From assembly GCA_947496215.1 (NCBI GenBank), contig CANMCF010000009.1:1-64000 (forward strand): a stretch of 64,000 nt of DNA. Direction: 5' to 3'. Below are positions 35,030 through 43,002 of the stretch, piece after piece. Source of the stretch: an uncultured Bizionia sp. GTDB lineage: Bacteria > Bacteroidota > Bacteroidia > Flavobacteriales > Flavobacteriaceae. Within the stretch, counting starts at the first letter, position 1. Each line of letters begins with the position of its first letter. The notes under the pieces were generated by a model. The model was given only the letters and a program-made list of their open reading frames with translations. It did no database searches and had not been told where the DNA came from. The position numbers were made by a program, and so were the translations under genes.

Positions 35030-36235
35030 TTATACGCGTTCTATGATAGCTGCATAACCTTGCCCTACTCCAATGCACATTGTCACCAATGCATATCTTT
35101 TGTTTTGCTCTTGTAATTCCAATGCTGCTGAATATGCTATTCTTGCTCCCGTGACACCTAGTGGATGACCAATGGCTATTGATCCTCCATTTGGATTCAA
35201 CCTTGCATCGTCATCTGCCAAGCCCCAGGCTCTTGTACAAGCCAATGCTTGTGCTGCAAATGCTTCGTTAAGTTCAATGACATCCATATCGTCCATTGTC
35301 AAACCTGCTTTTTCCAAAGCCTTGTTCGAGGCTTGCACAGGTCCAATCCCCATTATTCTTGGTTCTACTCCAACCACTGCGGAACTAACGATTCTTGCCA
35401 ATGGTTTCAGATTGTATTTTTTCACGGCTTCTTCCGAAGCTATTATCGTTGCTGCTGCCCCATCGTTCAATCCTGAAGAATTCCCAGCCGTTACGCTTCC
35501 TCCTTCTTTTTTAAAGGCTGCTCTCAATTTCCCCAAGACTTCCAAAGAACTCTTTGGTTTCACAAATTCGTCTTTTGAAAATTGAATGGGATCTTTTTTA
35601 CGCTGTGGAATTTCGACGGTCACGATTTCTTTTGCCAAACGTCCATTTTCTTGAGCCTTCGTAGCCTTCATTTGACTCCAATAGGCAAACTTATCTTGGT
35701 CTTCGCGAGAGATGTCATATTTCTCCACTAGATTTTCTGCAGTATTTCCCATTCCATCCGTACCATACAGTTTCTGCATTCTTGGATTGATGAAGCGCCA
35801 TCCAAAAGTAGAATCATACATCTTGGAATCTCCTCCAAATGCTGTTGATGGTTTTGCCATTACATATGGACCACGTGTCATATTTTCCACTCCTCCTGAG
35901 ATAAACACATCGCCATCTCCTGTCTTTATTGCTCTATTTGCATGTATAATTGCCGACAACCCCGAACTACATAGACGGTTTACCGTTTCTCCCGGAACGG
36001 TAAATGGTAAACCTGCCAACAACGAAGACATTCTTGCCACATTGCGATTGTCTTCCCCTGCTTGATTGGCACATCCCATGATAACGTCGTCATAGGCTTC
36101 CTTAGGAATGTTTGGATTGCGTTCTACGACTTCCTTGATTACCAATGCTCCCAGGTCGTCTGTTCTAACAGCTGACAATGTCCCCTTGTAATTTCCTATC
36201 GGAGTTCTTACTCCATCTATTATGTATGCTTCCAT
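35030..36235 (-). CDS. paaJ: 3-oxoadipyl-CoA thiolase
   Basis: 401 residues, full length for a thiolase. Nucleophile Cys in VNRLCSSGLSAI (~90), the His in NPNGGSIAIGHPLGVTGAR and the second Cys in VTMCIGVGQGYA. In the phenylacetate pathway it cleaves 3-oxoadipyl-CoA to succinyl-CoA and acetyl-CoA and also handles 3-oxo-5,6-didehydrosuberyl-CoA. Member of the paa operon. Confidence 0.92.
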   Translation of the reverse strand: MEAYIIDGVRTPIGNYKGTLSAVRTDDLGALVIKEVVERNPNIPKEAYDDVIMGCANQAGEDNRNVARMSSLLAGLPFTVPGETVNRLCSSGLSAIIHANRAIKTGDGDVFISGGVENMTRGPYVMAKPSTAFGGDSKMYDSTFGWRFINPRMQKLYGTDGMGNTAENLVEKYDISREDQDKFAYWSQMKATKAQENGRLAKEIVTVEIPQRKKDPIQFSKDEFVKPKSSLEVLGKLRAAFKKEGGSVTAGNSSGLNDGAAATIIASEEAVKKYNLKPLARIVSSAVVGVEPRIMGIGPVQASNKALEKAGLTMDDMDVIELNEAFAAQALACTRAWGLADDDARLNPNGGSIAIGHPLGVTGARIAYSAALELQEQNKRYALVTMCIGVGQGYAAIIERV

Positions 36236-36345
36236 TTGTATGTTTACGCTTTTTTGATTTACGATTCAAATTTGACTTTGCAAATCATAATTTCCCAATT
36301 ATTTTATTTCCCCCAATTTTTATGTGAACAATGATAAATATCAAA

Positions 36346-36849
36346 CTATTCAACCTTTGCCGAAAAGATGGCCTTTTTTATCACCCCTATGTATTCATCT
36401 TCTTTGTCCACTTCAAAATAAGAAGTAATCACAATTGAAGATTCTTCATTATTTTCTTTGCAATAAATAAGCATTATGTATACCTCGCCTTCTCTTTCAA
36501 GTTTATGCTTCATATACAACACTTTTTTTCCATTCTCAATCAATTCCCCTCTATCTATAATCTCCACTCCTTCTCTTGCCTCTTGATTTCCCATATCCTC
36601 CTTCATTTTCTTATAGGAAGAAGGAACAACCATCCCTATAATCGCAGATTTCTGATCTGAAGTGAAGTATGAGTTCCCTTGGGTAATTGAATAGACATCT
36701 TCATCGACATCCATCTCAATAACCGAATCAGAAAGCATCAACACCCCCTTTTCCATTTTATCTTCATCAGCTTTAGAAACACCATCGTCTTGACCAAAAC
36801 CAGCAACCCCAATTGACAATGCTACTATTAATACTATTTTTCTAATCAT
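36346..36849 (-). CDS. Exported unknown protein in the paa operon
   Basis: 167 residues. An N-terminal signal peptide (KIVLIVALSIGVAGFGQ) is followed by a domain rich in acidic residues with no family I recognise (GKKVLYMKHKLEREGEVYIM, SSIVITSYFEVDKEDEYIGV). Being in the periplasm or secreted, it is unlikely to be a pathway enzyme. It is A+T-richer in its flanks and looks like an insertion in the operon between paaJ and paaI. Confidence 0.7.
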   Translation of the reverse strand: MIRKIVLIVALSIGVAGFGQDDGVSKADEDKMEKGVLMLSDSVIEMDVDEDVYSITQGNSYFTSDQKSAIIGMVVPSSYKKMKEDMGNQEAREGVEIIDRGELIENGKKVLYMKHKLEREGEVYIMLIYCKENNEESSIVITSYFEVDKEDEYIGVIKKAIFSAKVE

Positions 36850-36912
36850 TTAATTCAAGGCTTTTTAGGTTAAATTTTAATTTTTGGCTATTCTTATTTG
36901 ATATTCCTTCTT

Positions 36913-37320
36913 TTACTTTTTCCAATCCTTCTGCGTACGATATACCACTCCTTTGAACAATGCAACCAACTCGTCTCCTCGTTTGACTTCAATAATATTG
37001 AAACCCAGTTTATTGTTTACTTTTTCTATCACTGATTCTGCAACTATGTAATCCCCTTCATCCAATGCTTCGATATGATTGATGGAAGTCTCTATGGACA
37101 CGGCATATTTACCATGTGTGTTGGCAGCAAAACCAAAGGCGGTATCCGCCAGCGAATAACTAATGCCTCCATGAGCTTTGTTCATACTGTTTAGCATCTC
37201 CCTTCTAATGGTCATTCCTACCGTGCAACGTCCAATTTCACACTCCAATATCTCTATACCCAACCAAGTACTGTAAGCATCTTGACTTAACATTTTGTAT
37301 GGAATTTCTTCTCCTTTCAT
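36913..37320 (-). CDS. paaI: Hydroxyphenylacetyl-CoA thioesterase PaaI
   Basis: Hotdog-fold thioesterase of about 135 residues. I use the ATG at 37320; the in-frame codon at 37332 lies within an intergenic hairpin. Family signature: LNSMNKAHGGISYSLADTAF and VSIETSINHIEALDEGD. PaaI hydrolyses aberrant hydroxyphenylacetyl-CoA to free CoA. Member of the paa operon. Confidence 0.9.
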   Translation of the reverse strand: MKGEEIPYKMLSQDAYSTWLGIEILECEIGRCTVGMTIRREMLNSMNKAHGGISYSLADTAFGFAANTHGKYAVSIETSINHIEALDEGDYIVAESVIEKVNNKLGFNIIEVKRGDELVALFKGVVYRTQKDWKK

Positions 37321-37326
37321 AGTACC

Positions 37327-37342
37327 TCCCAAGAAAGTGGGA
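37327..37342 (-). repeat. Intergenic hairpin, paa hairpin family
   Basis: TCCCA-AGAAAG-TGGGA between paaH and paaI; same style as 41607-41620. Confidence 0.45.
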
Positions 37343-37418
37343 ATCTTGTCGTTTTATTTCTATTTTGTTTTCGATGTAAAATTGCAGAAAAAAACAATTT
37401 TAGTCGAACTGATATTCT

Positions 37419-38573
37419 CTAAAAGAATGTTTTGTTCTCTCTGTTCATTTTACGCAACAACGGACTGCAACGGTATCTATCTTCATGATATTCGTCATAC
37501 ATCTCATCCAAAGTGCTTACACACCAATCGATGCCTTTTTCGTCTGCCCAAGCCAATAGTCCTTTTGGGTAATTGACTCCTTTGGTCATTGCGTTGTCTA
37601 TATCTTCTGCCGATGCTATATTCAAGAACAAAGCGTCTGCAGCTTCATTGATCAACATTACCAACACACGATTGAAAATCTGTTCTGACAATACCTTGTC
37701 TACTTTAGGAGTGGGCTTTGTCGCTCCTTCTGCATAGTCATAATATCCCTTCCCAGATTTTCGTCCTAGATAACCAGCTTCCGAAAAACGTTTCTGCGTA
37801 AATGCCGGCTTGTATCTTGGATCGAAATAAAATGCTGTAAACACTGTTTCTGTTACTGTATAATTAACATCGTTCCCTATGAAATCCATTAACTCGAATG
37901 GCCCCATACGAAAGCCTCCCATTGTTTTCAAACTATGGTCTATGGTCGCAAAATCCGCTAGACCTTCTTCATAGATCCTTAACGCTTCCCCGTAAAATGG
38001 TCGCGCCACCCGATTCACAATAAAGCCCGGCGTGTCTTTTGCCACTGCTACCACTTTTTTCCAGTCGGAAATGGTTTGCATTGATTTCTCAAGAACTTCT
38101 TCCGATGTTTGAATTGCTGGAATCACTTCCACCAATTTCATTAAAGGTGCTGGATTGAAAAAATGAATTCCAACACAACGTTCTGGTTTTTCCAACGAAG
38201 CCGCTATGGATGCTATTGACAAACTTGAGGTATTTGATGCTATGATGCAATCGTCTGCCACGTAACCTTCCAATTCTGAAAACACTTTTTTCTTTATGTC
38301 CAGGTTTTCAATAATTGCTTCGATGGTTAGATTTGAATCTGCCAAGTCCTTTAAACTATCCACATATGTGATGTTTCCTTGAATTCTGGATTTTTCGACT
38401 TCGTCGATACGTCCTTTTTCAATTAGACGTGATAGTATTTTTTCCAAAGCGCCTTTTGCCTTGTCCAATGCTTTTTGATTGGTATCGTACAACTTGACCT
38501 TACAACCAGAAGTCGCTGCTACTTGAGCAATGCCACTTCCCATCGTACCTCCACCGATGATTCCTACATTCAT
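37419..38573 (-). CDS. paaH: 3-hydroxyadipyl-CoA dehydrogenase PaaH
   Basis: 384 residues. The N-terminal NAD Rossmann motif GIIGGGTMGSGIAQVAA, and the catalytic His in CVGIHFFNPAPLMKLVEVI. The C-terminal helical dimer domain follows (GGFRMGPFELMDFIGNDV). Family is 3-hydroxyacyl-CoA dehydrogenase; the context assigns it to 3-hydroxyadipyl-CoA. It begins 3 bp after the stop of paaG. Confidence 0.92.
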   Translation of the reverse strand: MNVGIIGGGTMGSGIAQVAATSGCKVKLYDTNQKALDKAKGALEKILSRLIEKGRIDEVEKSRIQGNITYVDSLKDLADSNLTIEAIIENLDIKKKVFSELEGYVADDCIIASNTSSLSIASIAASLEKPERCVGIHFFNPAPLMKLVEVIPAIQTSEEVLEKSMQTISDWKKVVAVAKDTPGFIVNRVARPFYGEALRIYEEGLADFATIDHSLKTMGGFRMGPFELMDFIGNDVNYTVTETVFTAFYFDPRYKPAFTQKRFSEAGYLGRKSGKGYYDYAEGATKPTPKVDKVLSEQIFNRVLVMLINEAADALFLNIASAEDIDNAMTKGVNYPKGLLAWADEKGIDWCVSTLDEMYDEYHEDRYRCSPLLRKMNRENKTFF

Positions 38574-38576
38574 AAT

Positions 38577-39359
38577 TTAATTCCCTTTAAAATTCGGTTT
38601 TCTTTTTTCAATAAACGCAGCTACACCTTCTGCATAATCGTTGCTTTGTGCCGCTTCTATTTGCAATTTGGATTCCAATGCCAATTGGGCTTCCAAATCG
38701 TTTGTCATGGAATTATTGAATAATTCTTTGATCATACCCAATGCTTTGGTTGGCATATTCGCCATTTTCAGGGCCAACTTATTTATGGTCTCATCAAATT
38801 CTTCTGTAGACACATATTTGTATATCATCCCCAATCGTTCAGCTTCCTGTGCAGAAATCTTATCCCCCAACATTGCCAAGGCAGATGCTTTTTGGAATCC
38901 TATCAACCTTGGTAAAAAGAATGTTCCTGCACTATCTGGAACCAAGCCTATTAAACTAAATGCTTGAATGAAACTCACCTTTTCATCTGCAACCACGACA
39001 TCACAGGCCAAAGCTATATTTGCTCCCGCTCCTGCTGCCACACCATTCACTGCTGCTATTATTGGTTTCTTGATGGCACGAATTCTTGTTATTATTGGAT
39101 TATAATGTTCTTCCAATATTTTTTTGAATCCTGGATTCTTATCAGGGTCTGTAACTTCTTTTAGATCTTGCCCTGCACAAAACGCCTTTCCATTTCCTGT
39201 CAATACAATTGCTCTAACTTCTTCATTTTTTTCGCAAGCATCCAGAGTATCTTGCAATCTCATCGCCATTTCTCGATTGAAACTGTTGAACACTTCTGGT
39301 CTATTCAATGCAATGTGAGCTACTTTATTTTCTATTTGTAATGTTATGCTTTCTTTCAT
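38577..39359 (-). CDS. paaG: PaaG, ring-1,2-epoxyphenylacetyl-CoA isomerase
   Basis: 260 residues, crotonase fold. The PaaG-type signature is present: GKAFCAGQDLKEV, VNGVAAGAGANIALACDVV, and FIQAFSLIGLVPDSAGTFFL, with the aspartate that serves in epoxide-to-oxepin isomerisation. It converts ring-epoxide-CoA to oxepin-CoA, the substrate of PaaZ. Member of the paa operon directly before paaH. Confidence 0.92.
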   Translation of the reverse strand: MKESITLQIENKVAHIALNRPEVFNSFNREMAMRLQDTLDACEKNEEVRAIVLTGNGKAFCAGQDLKEVTDPDKNPGFKKILEEHYNPIITRIRAIKKPIIAAVNGVAAGAGANIALACDVVVADEKVSFIQAFSLIGLVPDSAGTFFLPRLIGFQKASALAMLGDKISAQEAERLGMIYKYVSTEEFDETINKLALKMANMPTKALGMIKELFNNSMTNDLEAQLALESKLQIEAAQSNDYAEGVAAFIEKRKPNFKGN

Positions 39360-39381
39360 AAATTTAGTTCTCTTGCTGAGA

Positions 39382-39401
39382 TTCCCGAATTCACACGGGA
39401 A
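39382..39401 (-). repeat. Intergenic hairpin, paa hairpin family
   Basis: TTCCCG-AATTCACA-CGGGAA between the VOC gene and paaG. Confidence 0.5.
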
Positions 39402-39402
39402 C

Positions 39403-39783
39403 TTAAAGTTTAAATTCCGGATTATAGATTAATCCAATAATGTTATTCCAAGGATCATAGATACTAGCAACCATTATTTCGCCTCCTACGTTATTTGGTT
39501 CTTCATGTTTTGTTGCCCCTAAGCTTAAAAAATGCTGGTATGTACTCTGAATGTCTTCTACTCCCCAATACGAGAATACATTTTCGGTTTTCAAGCTTTG
39601 GTCCCTTTCTTCAGGTTGCAAACCCAATTCGTAGCCTTTAACATTAAAGCCCACATAAAAAGGTTCATTGAAATAAGGCTCCACTCCAAAAGCTTCACCA
39701 TACCATTTTGTAGCCTTAACGACATCGTTAACCATATATATGGTGGTGCGAAGTCCCAACATAAAAGATTCCTTCTTACCCAT
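39403..39783 (-). CDS. VOC-family (glyoxalase/bleomycin-resistance fold) protein
   Basis: 126 residues, one VOC module of two beta-alpha-beta-beta-beta repeats (LRTTIYMVNDVVKATKWYGE, GGEIMVASIYDPWNNIIGLI). Metal-ligand positions are not complete compared with glyoxalase I. Start may be at the downstream ATG at 39762. It lies in the paa operon between paaD and paaG; no pathway step is known for it. The function is open. Confidence 0.82.
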   Translation of the reverse strand: MGKKESFMLGLRTTIYMVNDVVKATKWYGEAFGVEPYFNEPFYVGFNVKGYELGLQPEERDQSLKTENVFSYWGVEDIQSTYQHFLSLGATKHEEPNNVGGEIMVASIYDPWNNIIGLIYNPEFKL

Positions 39784-39808
39784 ACTTCATTGAATTATAG
39801 CATTCTTT

Positions 39809-40309
39809 TTATTTTAAACATTTAAAATAGTCGAATGGTTCTTGACAATCGCCACATTGAAACTGTGCCTTGCATGCCGTTGAACCAAACTGACTTACCA
39901 ATCTCGTGTTCTGCGAACCACAATTGGTACATTTCACCATACGTTTTCCGTTTAATAGCACATCCTTATCAGCCTCTGCACTTAAAGGTGCTGCTATCCC
40001 ATAGTCTTCCAATGCTTTCCTTCCTTTGGGCGTGATCCAATCGGTAGTCCAAGCTGGTGCCAAAATCAATTCTATTTCAGAATCGTACCCTGCTTCTTTC
40101 AATGCTTTTTTTATATCGTCTCCAATGACATCCATTGCTGGGCAACCACTATATGTAGGTGTTATTTGTACTTTTACGATATCGTTTTTGATGATTGCCG
40201 AACGAACAACTCCCATTTCCATGATGGACAATACTGGAATCTCTGGATCAGAGACTTGTTCGAGTATTGAATGGAGTCTTTTGTCTATGTTCTGTTCTGT
40301 TTGAATCAT
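39809..40309 (-). CDS. paaD: Phenylacetyl-CoA epoxidase assembly subunit PaaD
   Basis: 166 residues. An N-terminal MIP18/DUF59 domain (DPEIPVLSIMEMGVVRSAII, TPTYSGCPAMDVI) is followed by a C-terminal zinc ribbon (VKCTNCGSQNTRLVS, FQCGDCQEPFDYFKC) typical of PaaD. It is thought to help in iron or Fe-S assembly for the PaaABCE epoxidase. Member of the paaABCD series in the usual order. Confidence 0.93.
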   Translation of the reverse strand: MIQTEQNIDKRLHSILEQVSDPEIPVLSIMEMGVVRSAIIKNDIVKVQITPTYSGCPAMDVIGDDIKKALKEAGYDSEIELILAPAWTTDWITPKGRKALEDYGIAAPLSAEADKDVLLNGKRMVKCTNCGSQNTRLVSQFGSTACKAQFQCGDCQEPFDYFKCLK

Positions 40310-40319
40310 TTTTAAAAAT

Positions 40320-40339
40320 CTCTTCGACTACGCTCAGAG
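40320..40339. repeat. REP-like palindrome in the paaC-paaD gap
   Basis: CTCTTCGACTACGCTCAGAG: self-complementary ends CTCT/AGAG around the GACTACGCTC core. The CGACTACGCTCAG wording resembles an interspersed palindromic element I remember from other Flavobacteriaceae; not verified. Confidence 0.5.
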
Positions 40340-40382
40340 TCACATTTTCTTTGGTTTTGAAATCTCGTCTCTTTGAATGAGA

Positions 40383-40400
40383 TTCCTGGCTGCGCAGGAA
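40383..40400 (-). repeat. Intergenic hairpin, paa hairpin family
   Basis: TTCCTG-GCTGCG-CAGGAA, just after the paaC stop codon. Confidence 0.5.
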
Positions 40401-40406
40401 CTCTCG

Positions 40407-41165
40407 TTACCATTCCATATTTGGGTACGTGCGCTGCATGTATTGCAAATCGCTCAATAGGTAGCCCATATGTTCTGTATGAATGCCTTTCTTTCCTCCT
40501 TTTTGAAACCATTTTGACTCTGGAACGTCCAAGGTTGCCTCCGTTAAAATAGCATTTACAGTATCATAATACTTATCCTTGAGTGTTGTAACGTCTACAC
40601 CATTTTTTTCCTCAACCATGGCTTTGTCTGCTTCTGTTTGATGAAACAACTCGTCCGTATATGTCCACAAAGCATTGATTGCTCCTTGTATTTTTTCTTT
40701 ACTTTCTTCTGTCCCATCTCCTAATCGTCTTACCCAATCTGAAGAAAAGCGCTGATGATAACTTACTTCTTTCATTGACTTTGTGGCAATAGCAGATAAA
40801 GTAACGTCATGACTTTTCTCCAATTCAGTCAAGAACATAAAATGATACACATCAAACAAAAACTGACGAGTAATGGTATATGCAAAATCCGTATTTGGTT
40901 GTTCCACAAGCAACACATTAAGATATTCTCGCTCTCTACGCAAGAAAGCAATTTCATCTTCGGTTGTGTTGTCTCCTTTTATTTTAGCTGCATATTGGTA
41001 GTAACTTCTTACTTGCCCAAATAAGTCCAATGAGATATTAGTACAAGCGATGTCTGTTTCCAAACTTGGTCCGTGTCCTGTCAACTCTCCTAGTCTTTGA
41101 CCAAGAATCAGGCTATTGTCTGCAATACCAAGGATGTATTTATATAGGTTTTCTTTCATATTCAT
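40407..41165 (-). CDS. paaC: Phenylacetyl-CoA epoxidase structural subunit PaaC
   Basis: 252 residues, ferritin-like fold of PaaC. It lacks the full diiron motif, as expected for the non-catalytic partner of PaaA. Recognisable segments: GIADNSLILGQRLGELTGHG, DLFGQVRSYYQYAA, FAYTITRQFLFDVYHFM, EVSYHQRFSSDWVRRLGDGT. Translation probably starts at the second Met (41159). Member of the paaABCD block. Confidence 0.93.
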   Translation of the reverse strand: MNMKENLYKYILGIADNSLILGQRLGELTGHGPSLETDIACTNISLDLFGQVRSYYQYAAKIKGDNTTEDEIAFLRREREYLNVLLVEQPNTDFAYTITRQFLFDVYHFMFLTELEKSHDVTLSAIATKSMKEVSYHQRFSSDWVRRLGDGTEESKEKIQGAINALWTYTDELFHQTEADKAMVEEKNGVDVTTLKDKYYDTVNAILTEATLDVPESKWFQKGGKKGIHTEHMGYLLSDLQYMQRTYPNMEW

Positions 41166-41183
41166 CTCTCATGAAAACGAGAG
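41166..41183 (-). repeat. Intergenic hairpin, paa hairpin family
   Basis: CTCTC-ATGAAAAC-GAGAG just upstream of the paaC start. Confidence 0.5.
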
Positions 41184-41287
41184 TCTTATTTGATTTGACT
41201 GTAAAATTTCAACGTTGCCGAAACCCTTCAACTTTAATCAGGGAGACATTTCATTTCTATTTATTAGTTTCCCGTTTTCACGAGAAA

Positions 41288-41313
41288 TGTGATTATTGCT
41301 TACAATAATCACA
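41288..41313 (-). terminator. Stem-loop at the end of paaB
   Basis: TGTGATTATT/AATAATCACA, a perfect 10-bp stem with a 6-nt loop. The paaB stop codon lies inside it. There is only a weak U-tract on the minus strand (ATTTCTC), so it could attenuate rather than stop transcription to paaC. Confidence 0.5.
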
Positions 41314-41599
41314 TATGCTTTACTTCGTCTGGCAAATCGTAAAATGTAGGGTGGCGATAGACTTTATCTTGAGCTGGTTCAAACAATTCACCATTATTTT
41401 CCGGATTTGATGCCGTAATGTTTTTAGATTCCACGACCCAAATACTAACACCTTCATTTCTTCTCGTATACACATCTCGTGCATTTTCCAAAGCCATTTC
41501 TGCATCTGCCGCATGAAGGCTTCCAAAATGCCTGTGCTCCAATCCATTTTTACTTCTGACGAATACTTCCCAAAGTGGCCAGTTTTTTTTTGTTGACAT
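41309..41599 (-). CDS. paaB: Phenylacetyl-CoA epoxidase subunit PaaB
   Basis: About 96 residues from the ATG at 41599 (the five codons before it are in intergenic sequence with a hairpin). Family features: WPLWEVFVRSKNGLEHRHFG, SLHAADAEMALENARDVYTR, and GVSIWVVESKNI. It bridges PaaAC heterodimers in the epoxidase. The length is usual. Confidence 0.92.
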   Translation of the reverse strand: MSTKKNWPLWEVFVRSKNGLEHRHFGSLHAADAEMALENARDVYTRRNEGVSIWVVESKNITASNPENNGELFEPAQDKVYRHPTFYDLPDEVKHM

Positions 41600-41606
41600 A
41601 GTATTG

Positions 41607-41620
41607 CCCACCAAAGTGGG
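41607..41620 (-). repeat. Hairpin on the downstream side of the GIY-YIG gene
   Basis: CCCAC-CAAA-GTGGG, between the GIY-YIG gene and paaB. Confidence 0.45.
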
Positions 41621-41641
41621 TCTCTTATTAGTTAAACTTAG

Positions 41642-41659
41642 TTCCTGTGAAAACAGGAA
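41642..41659 (-). repeat. Hairpin at the end of the GIY-YIG gene
   Basis: TTCCTGT-GAAA-ACAGGAA, 7-bp stem with a GAAA tetraloop on the plus strand, directly downstream of the GIY-YIG stop codon. Confidence 0.6.
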
Positions 41660-41661
41660 TC

Positions 41662-41982
41662 TTATCTTCTGAATTTATTATAATTTAGATTCCAATTGTT
41701 ACTTAAATCTGACCAATTTGGATTCATCTCTTCTATTAATTCAATTTTCCAATCTCTTTTCCATTTTTTGAATTGTCTTTCTCTTTTCTCTGCATCTTCT
41801 CCTCTTCCAAATTCTTCAAAATAAACCAACTTATCACAATTGTATCTTGCTGTAAAAGATTTGGGATAAAATTTTAATTTATGTTCTTTTACCCTTTCAT
41901 TAATATTATCGGTTACACCTATATAAATTACTCCATTACGTTTATTTGTCATTATATAGACATGCCAATGTTTCATTTTCAT
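41662..41982 (-). CDS. Stand-alone GIY-YIG nuclease-domain protein
   Basis: 106 residues with a GIY-YIG domain: WHVYIMTNKRNGVIYIGVTD (the Y and Y-I-G core), R in NERVKEHK and the metal-ligand Glu region YFEEFGRGEDAEKRERQFKK. This small stand-alone type is common and scattered in Flavobacteriaceae. Its role is unknown; a homing or housekeeping nuclease are both possible. It interrupts the paaA-paaB order and is flanked on both sides by hairpins of the same style, so it looks like a mobile insertion. Confidence 0.88.
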   Translation of the reverse strand: MKMKHWHVYIMTNKRNGVIYIGVTDNINERVKEHKLKFYPKSFTARYNCDKLVYFEEFGRGEDAEKRERQFKKWKRDWKIELIEEMNPNWSDLSNNWNLNYNKFRR

Positions 41983-41985
41983 CGA

Positions 41986-42954
41986 CTAAGAGACCTCTTT
42001 TTTCAAAGAGGTTCTTTTCCTTTTTTGTTGCTTTTCTGCATAAGCCATAGCTGCATCTCTAACCCATTCTCCACGTTCCCATGCTCCAACTCTTGCATTC
42101 ATCCTTTCCTTGTTGCATGGCCCGTGTCCTTTTACCACTTGCCAGAATTCATCCCAATCTATTGGTCCGAAGTCATAACTCTGACGTTCTTCATTCCATT
42201 TTAAATCCGAATCTGGAATAGTCAACCCAATCAAATCTGCCTGTGGTACGGTTTGGTCTATGAATTGTTGGCGCAAATCGTCATTGGACTTACGTTTCAA
42301 CTTCCATTTCATGGATTGTTCCGTATGTACGGACTCTGCATCTGTTGGCCCCAACATCATTAGTGATGGCCACCACCAACGGTTCAAGGCATCTTGAGCC
42401 ATTTCTTTTTGCTCTGGTGTGCCTTGTGCCAATTTCATCATGATTTCAAATCCTTGACGTTGGTGAAAGCTTTCTTCCTTGCACACACGAATCATCGCTC
42501 TGGCATATGGTCCATAAGATGTGCTACATAATGGTACTTGATTGATTATCGCAGCTCCATCCACCAACCATCCGATGGCTCCCATGTCTGCCCAAGTGAC
42601 CGTTGGATAATTGAATATACTTGAATACTTTGCTTTTCCTGTATGCAGCTGTTCGTATAATTCATCACGGGAAATACCCAAGGTTTCACAGGCACTGTAA
42701 AGATACAACCCATGTCCTGCCTCATCTTGCACCTTTGCCAACAATGCCACCTTACGTCTCAATGATGGCGCCCTGGTAATCCAATTCCCTTCTGGAAGCA
42801 TTCCTATGATTTCGGAATGTGCATGTTGAGACATTTGCCTAATGTGCGTTTTACGATACTTCTCTGGCATCCAATCCTTGGGTTCAATCTTTTCATCACG
42901 TGCAATACGTTCCTCAAACTGGGCTTCCAAATTTTTTATTTGTTCTTCACTCAT
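41986..42954 (-). CDS. paaA: Phenylacetyl-CoA epoxidase catalytic subunit PaaA
   Basis: About 322 residues, starting at the ATG at 42954 ([17 protein letters not shown]). The diiron ligands are in the ferritin-like core: [20 protein letters not shown] and [16 protein letters not shown]. It epoxidises the ring of phenylacetyl-CoA with electrons from PaaE. The C-terminus ends near the hairpin at 41993-42012, inside the last codons. Confidence 0.95.
   Translation of the reverse strand: MSEEQIKNLEAQFEERIARDEKIEPKDWMPEKYRKTHIRQMSQHAHSEIIGMLPEGNWITRAPSLRRKVALLAKVQDEAGHGLYLYSACETLGISRDELYEQLHTGKAKYSSIFNYPTVTWADMGAIGWLVDGAAIINQVPLCSTSYGPYARAMIRVCKEESFHQRQGFEIMMKLAQGTPEQKEMAQDALNRWWWPSLMMLGPTDAESVHTEQSMKWKLKRKSNDDLRQQFIDQTVPQADLIGLTIPDSDLKWNEERQSYDFGPIDWDEFWQVVKGHGPCNKERMNARVGAWERGEWVRDAAMAYAEKQQKRKRTSLKKEVS
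41993..42012 (-). repeat. Hairpin inside the paaA stop region, upstream side of the GIY-YIG gene
   Basis: ACCTCTTT-TTTC-AAAGAGGT, 8-bp perfect stem and 4-nt loop TTTC as in the hairpin at 34983. Confidence 0.55.
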
Positions 42955-43002
42955 AATAATAAGCTTTTCTTGTTCGCTAAAAATAGCGTTCAGCAATTGT
43001 TT

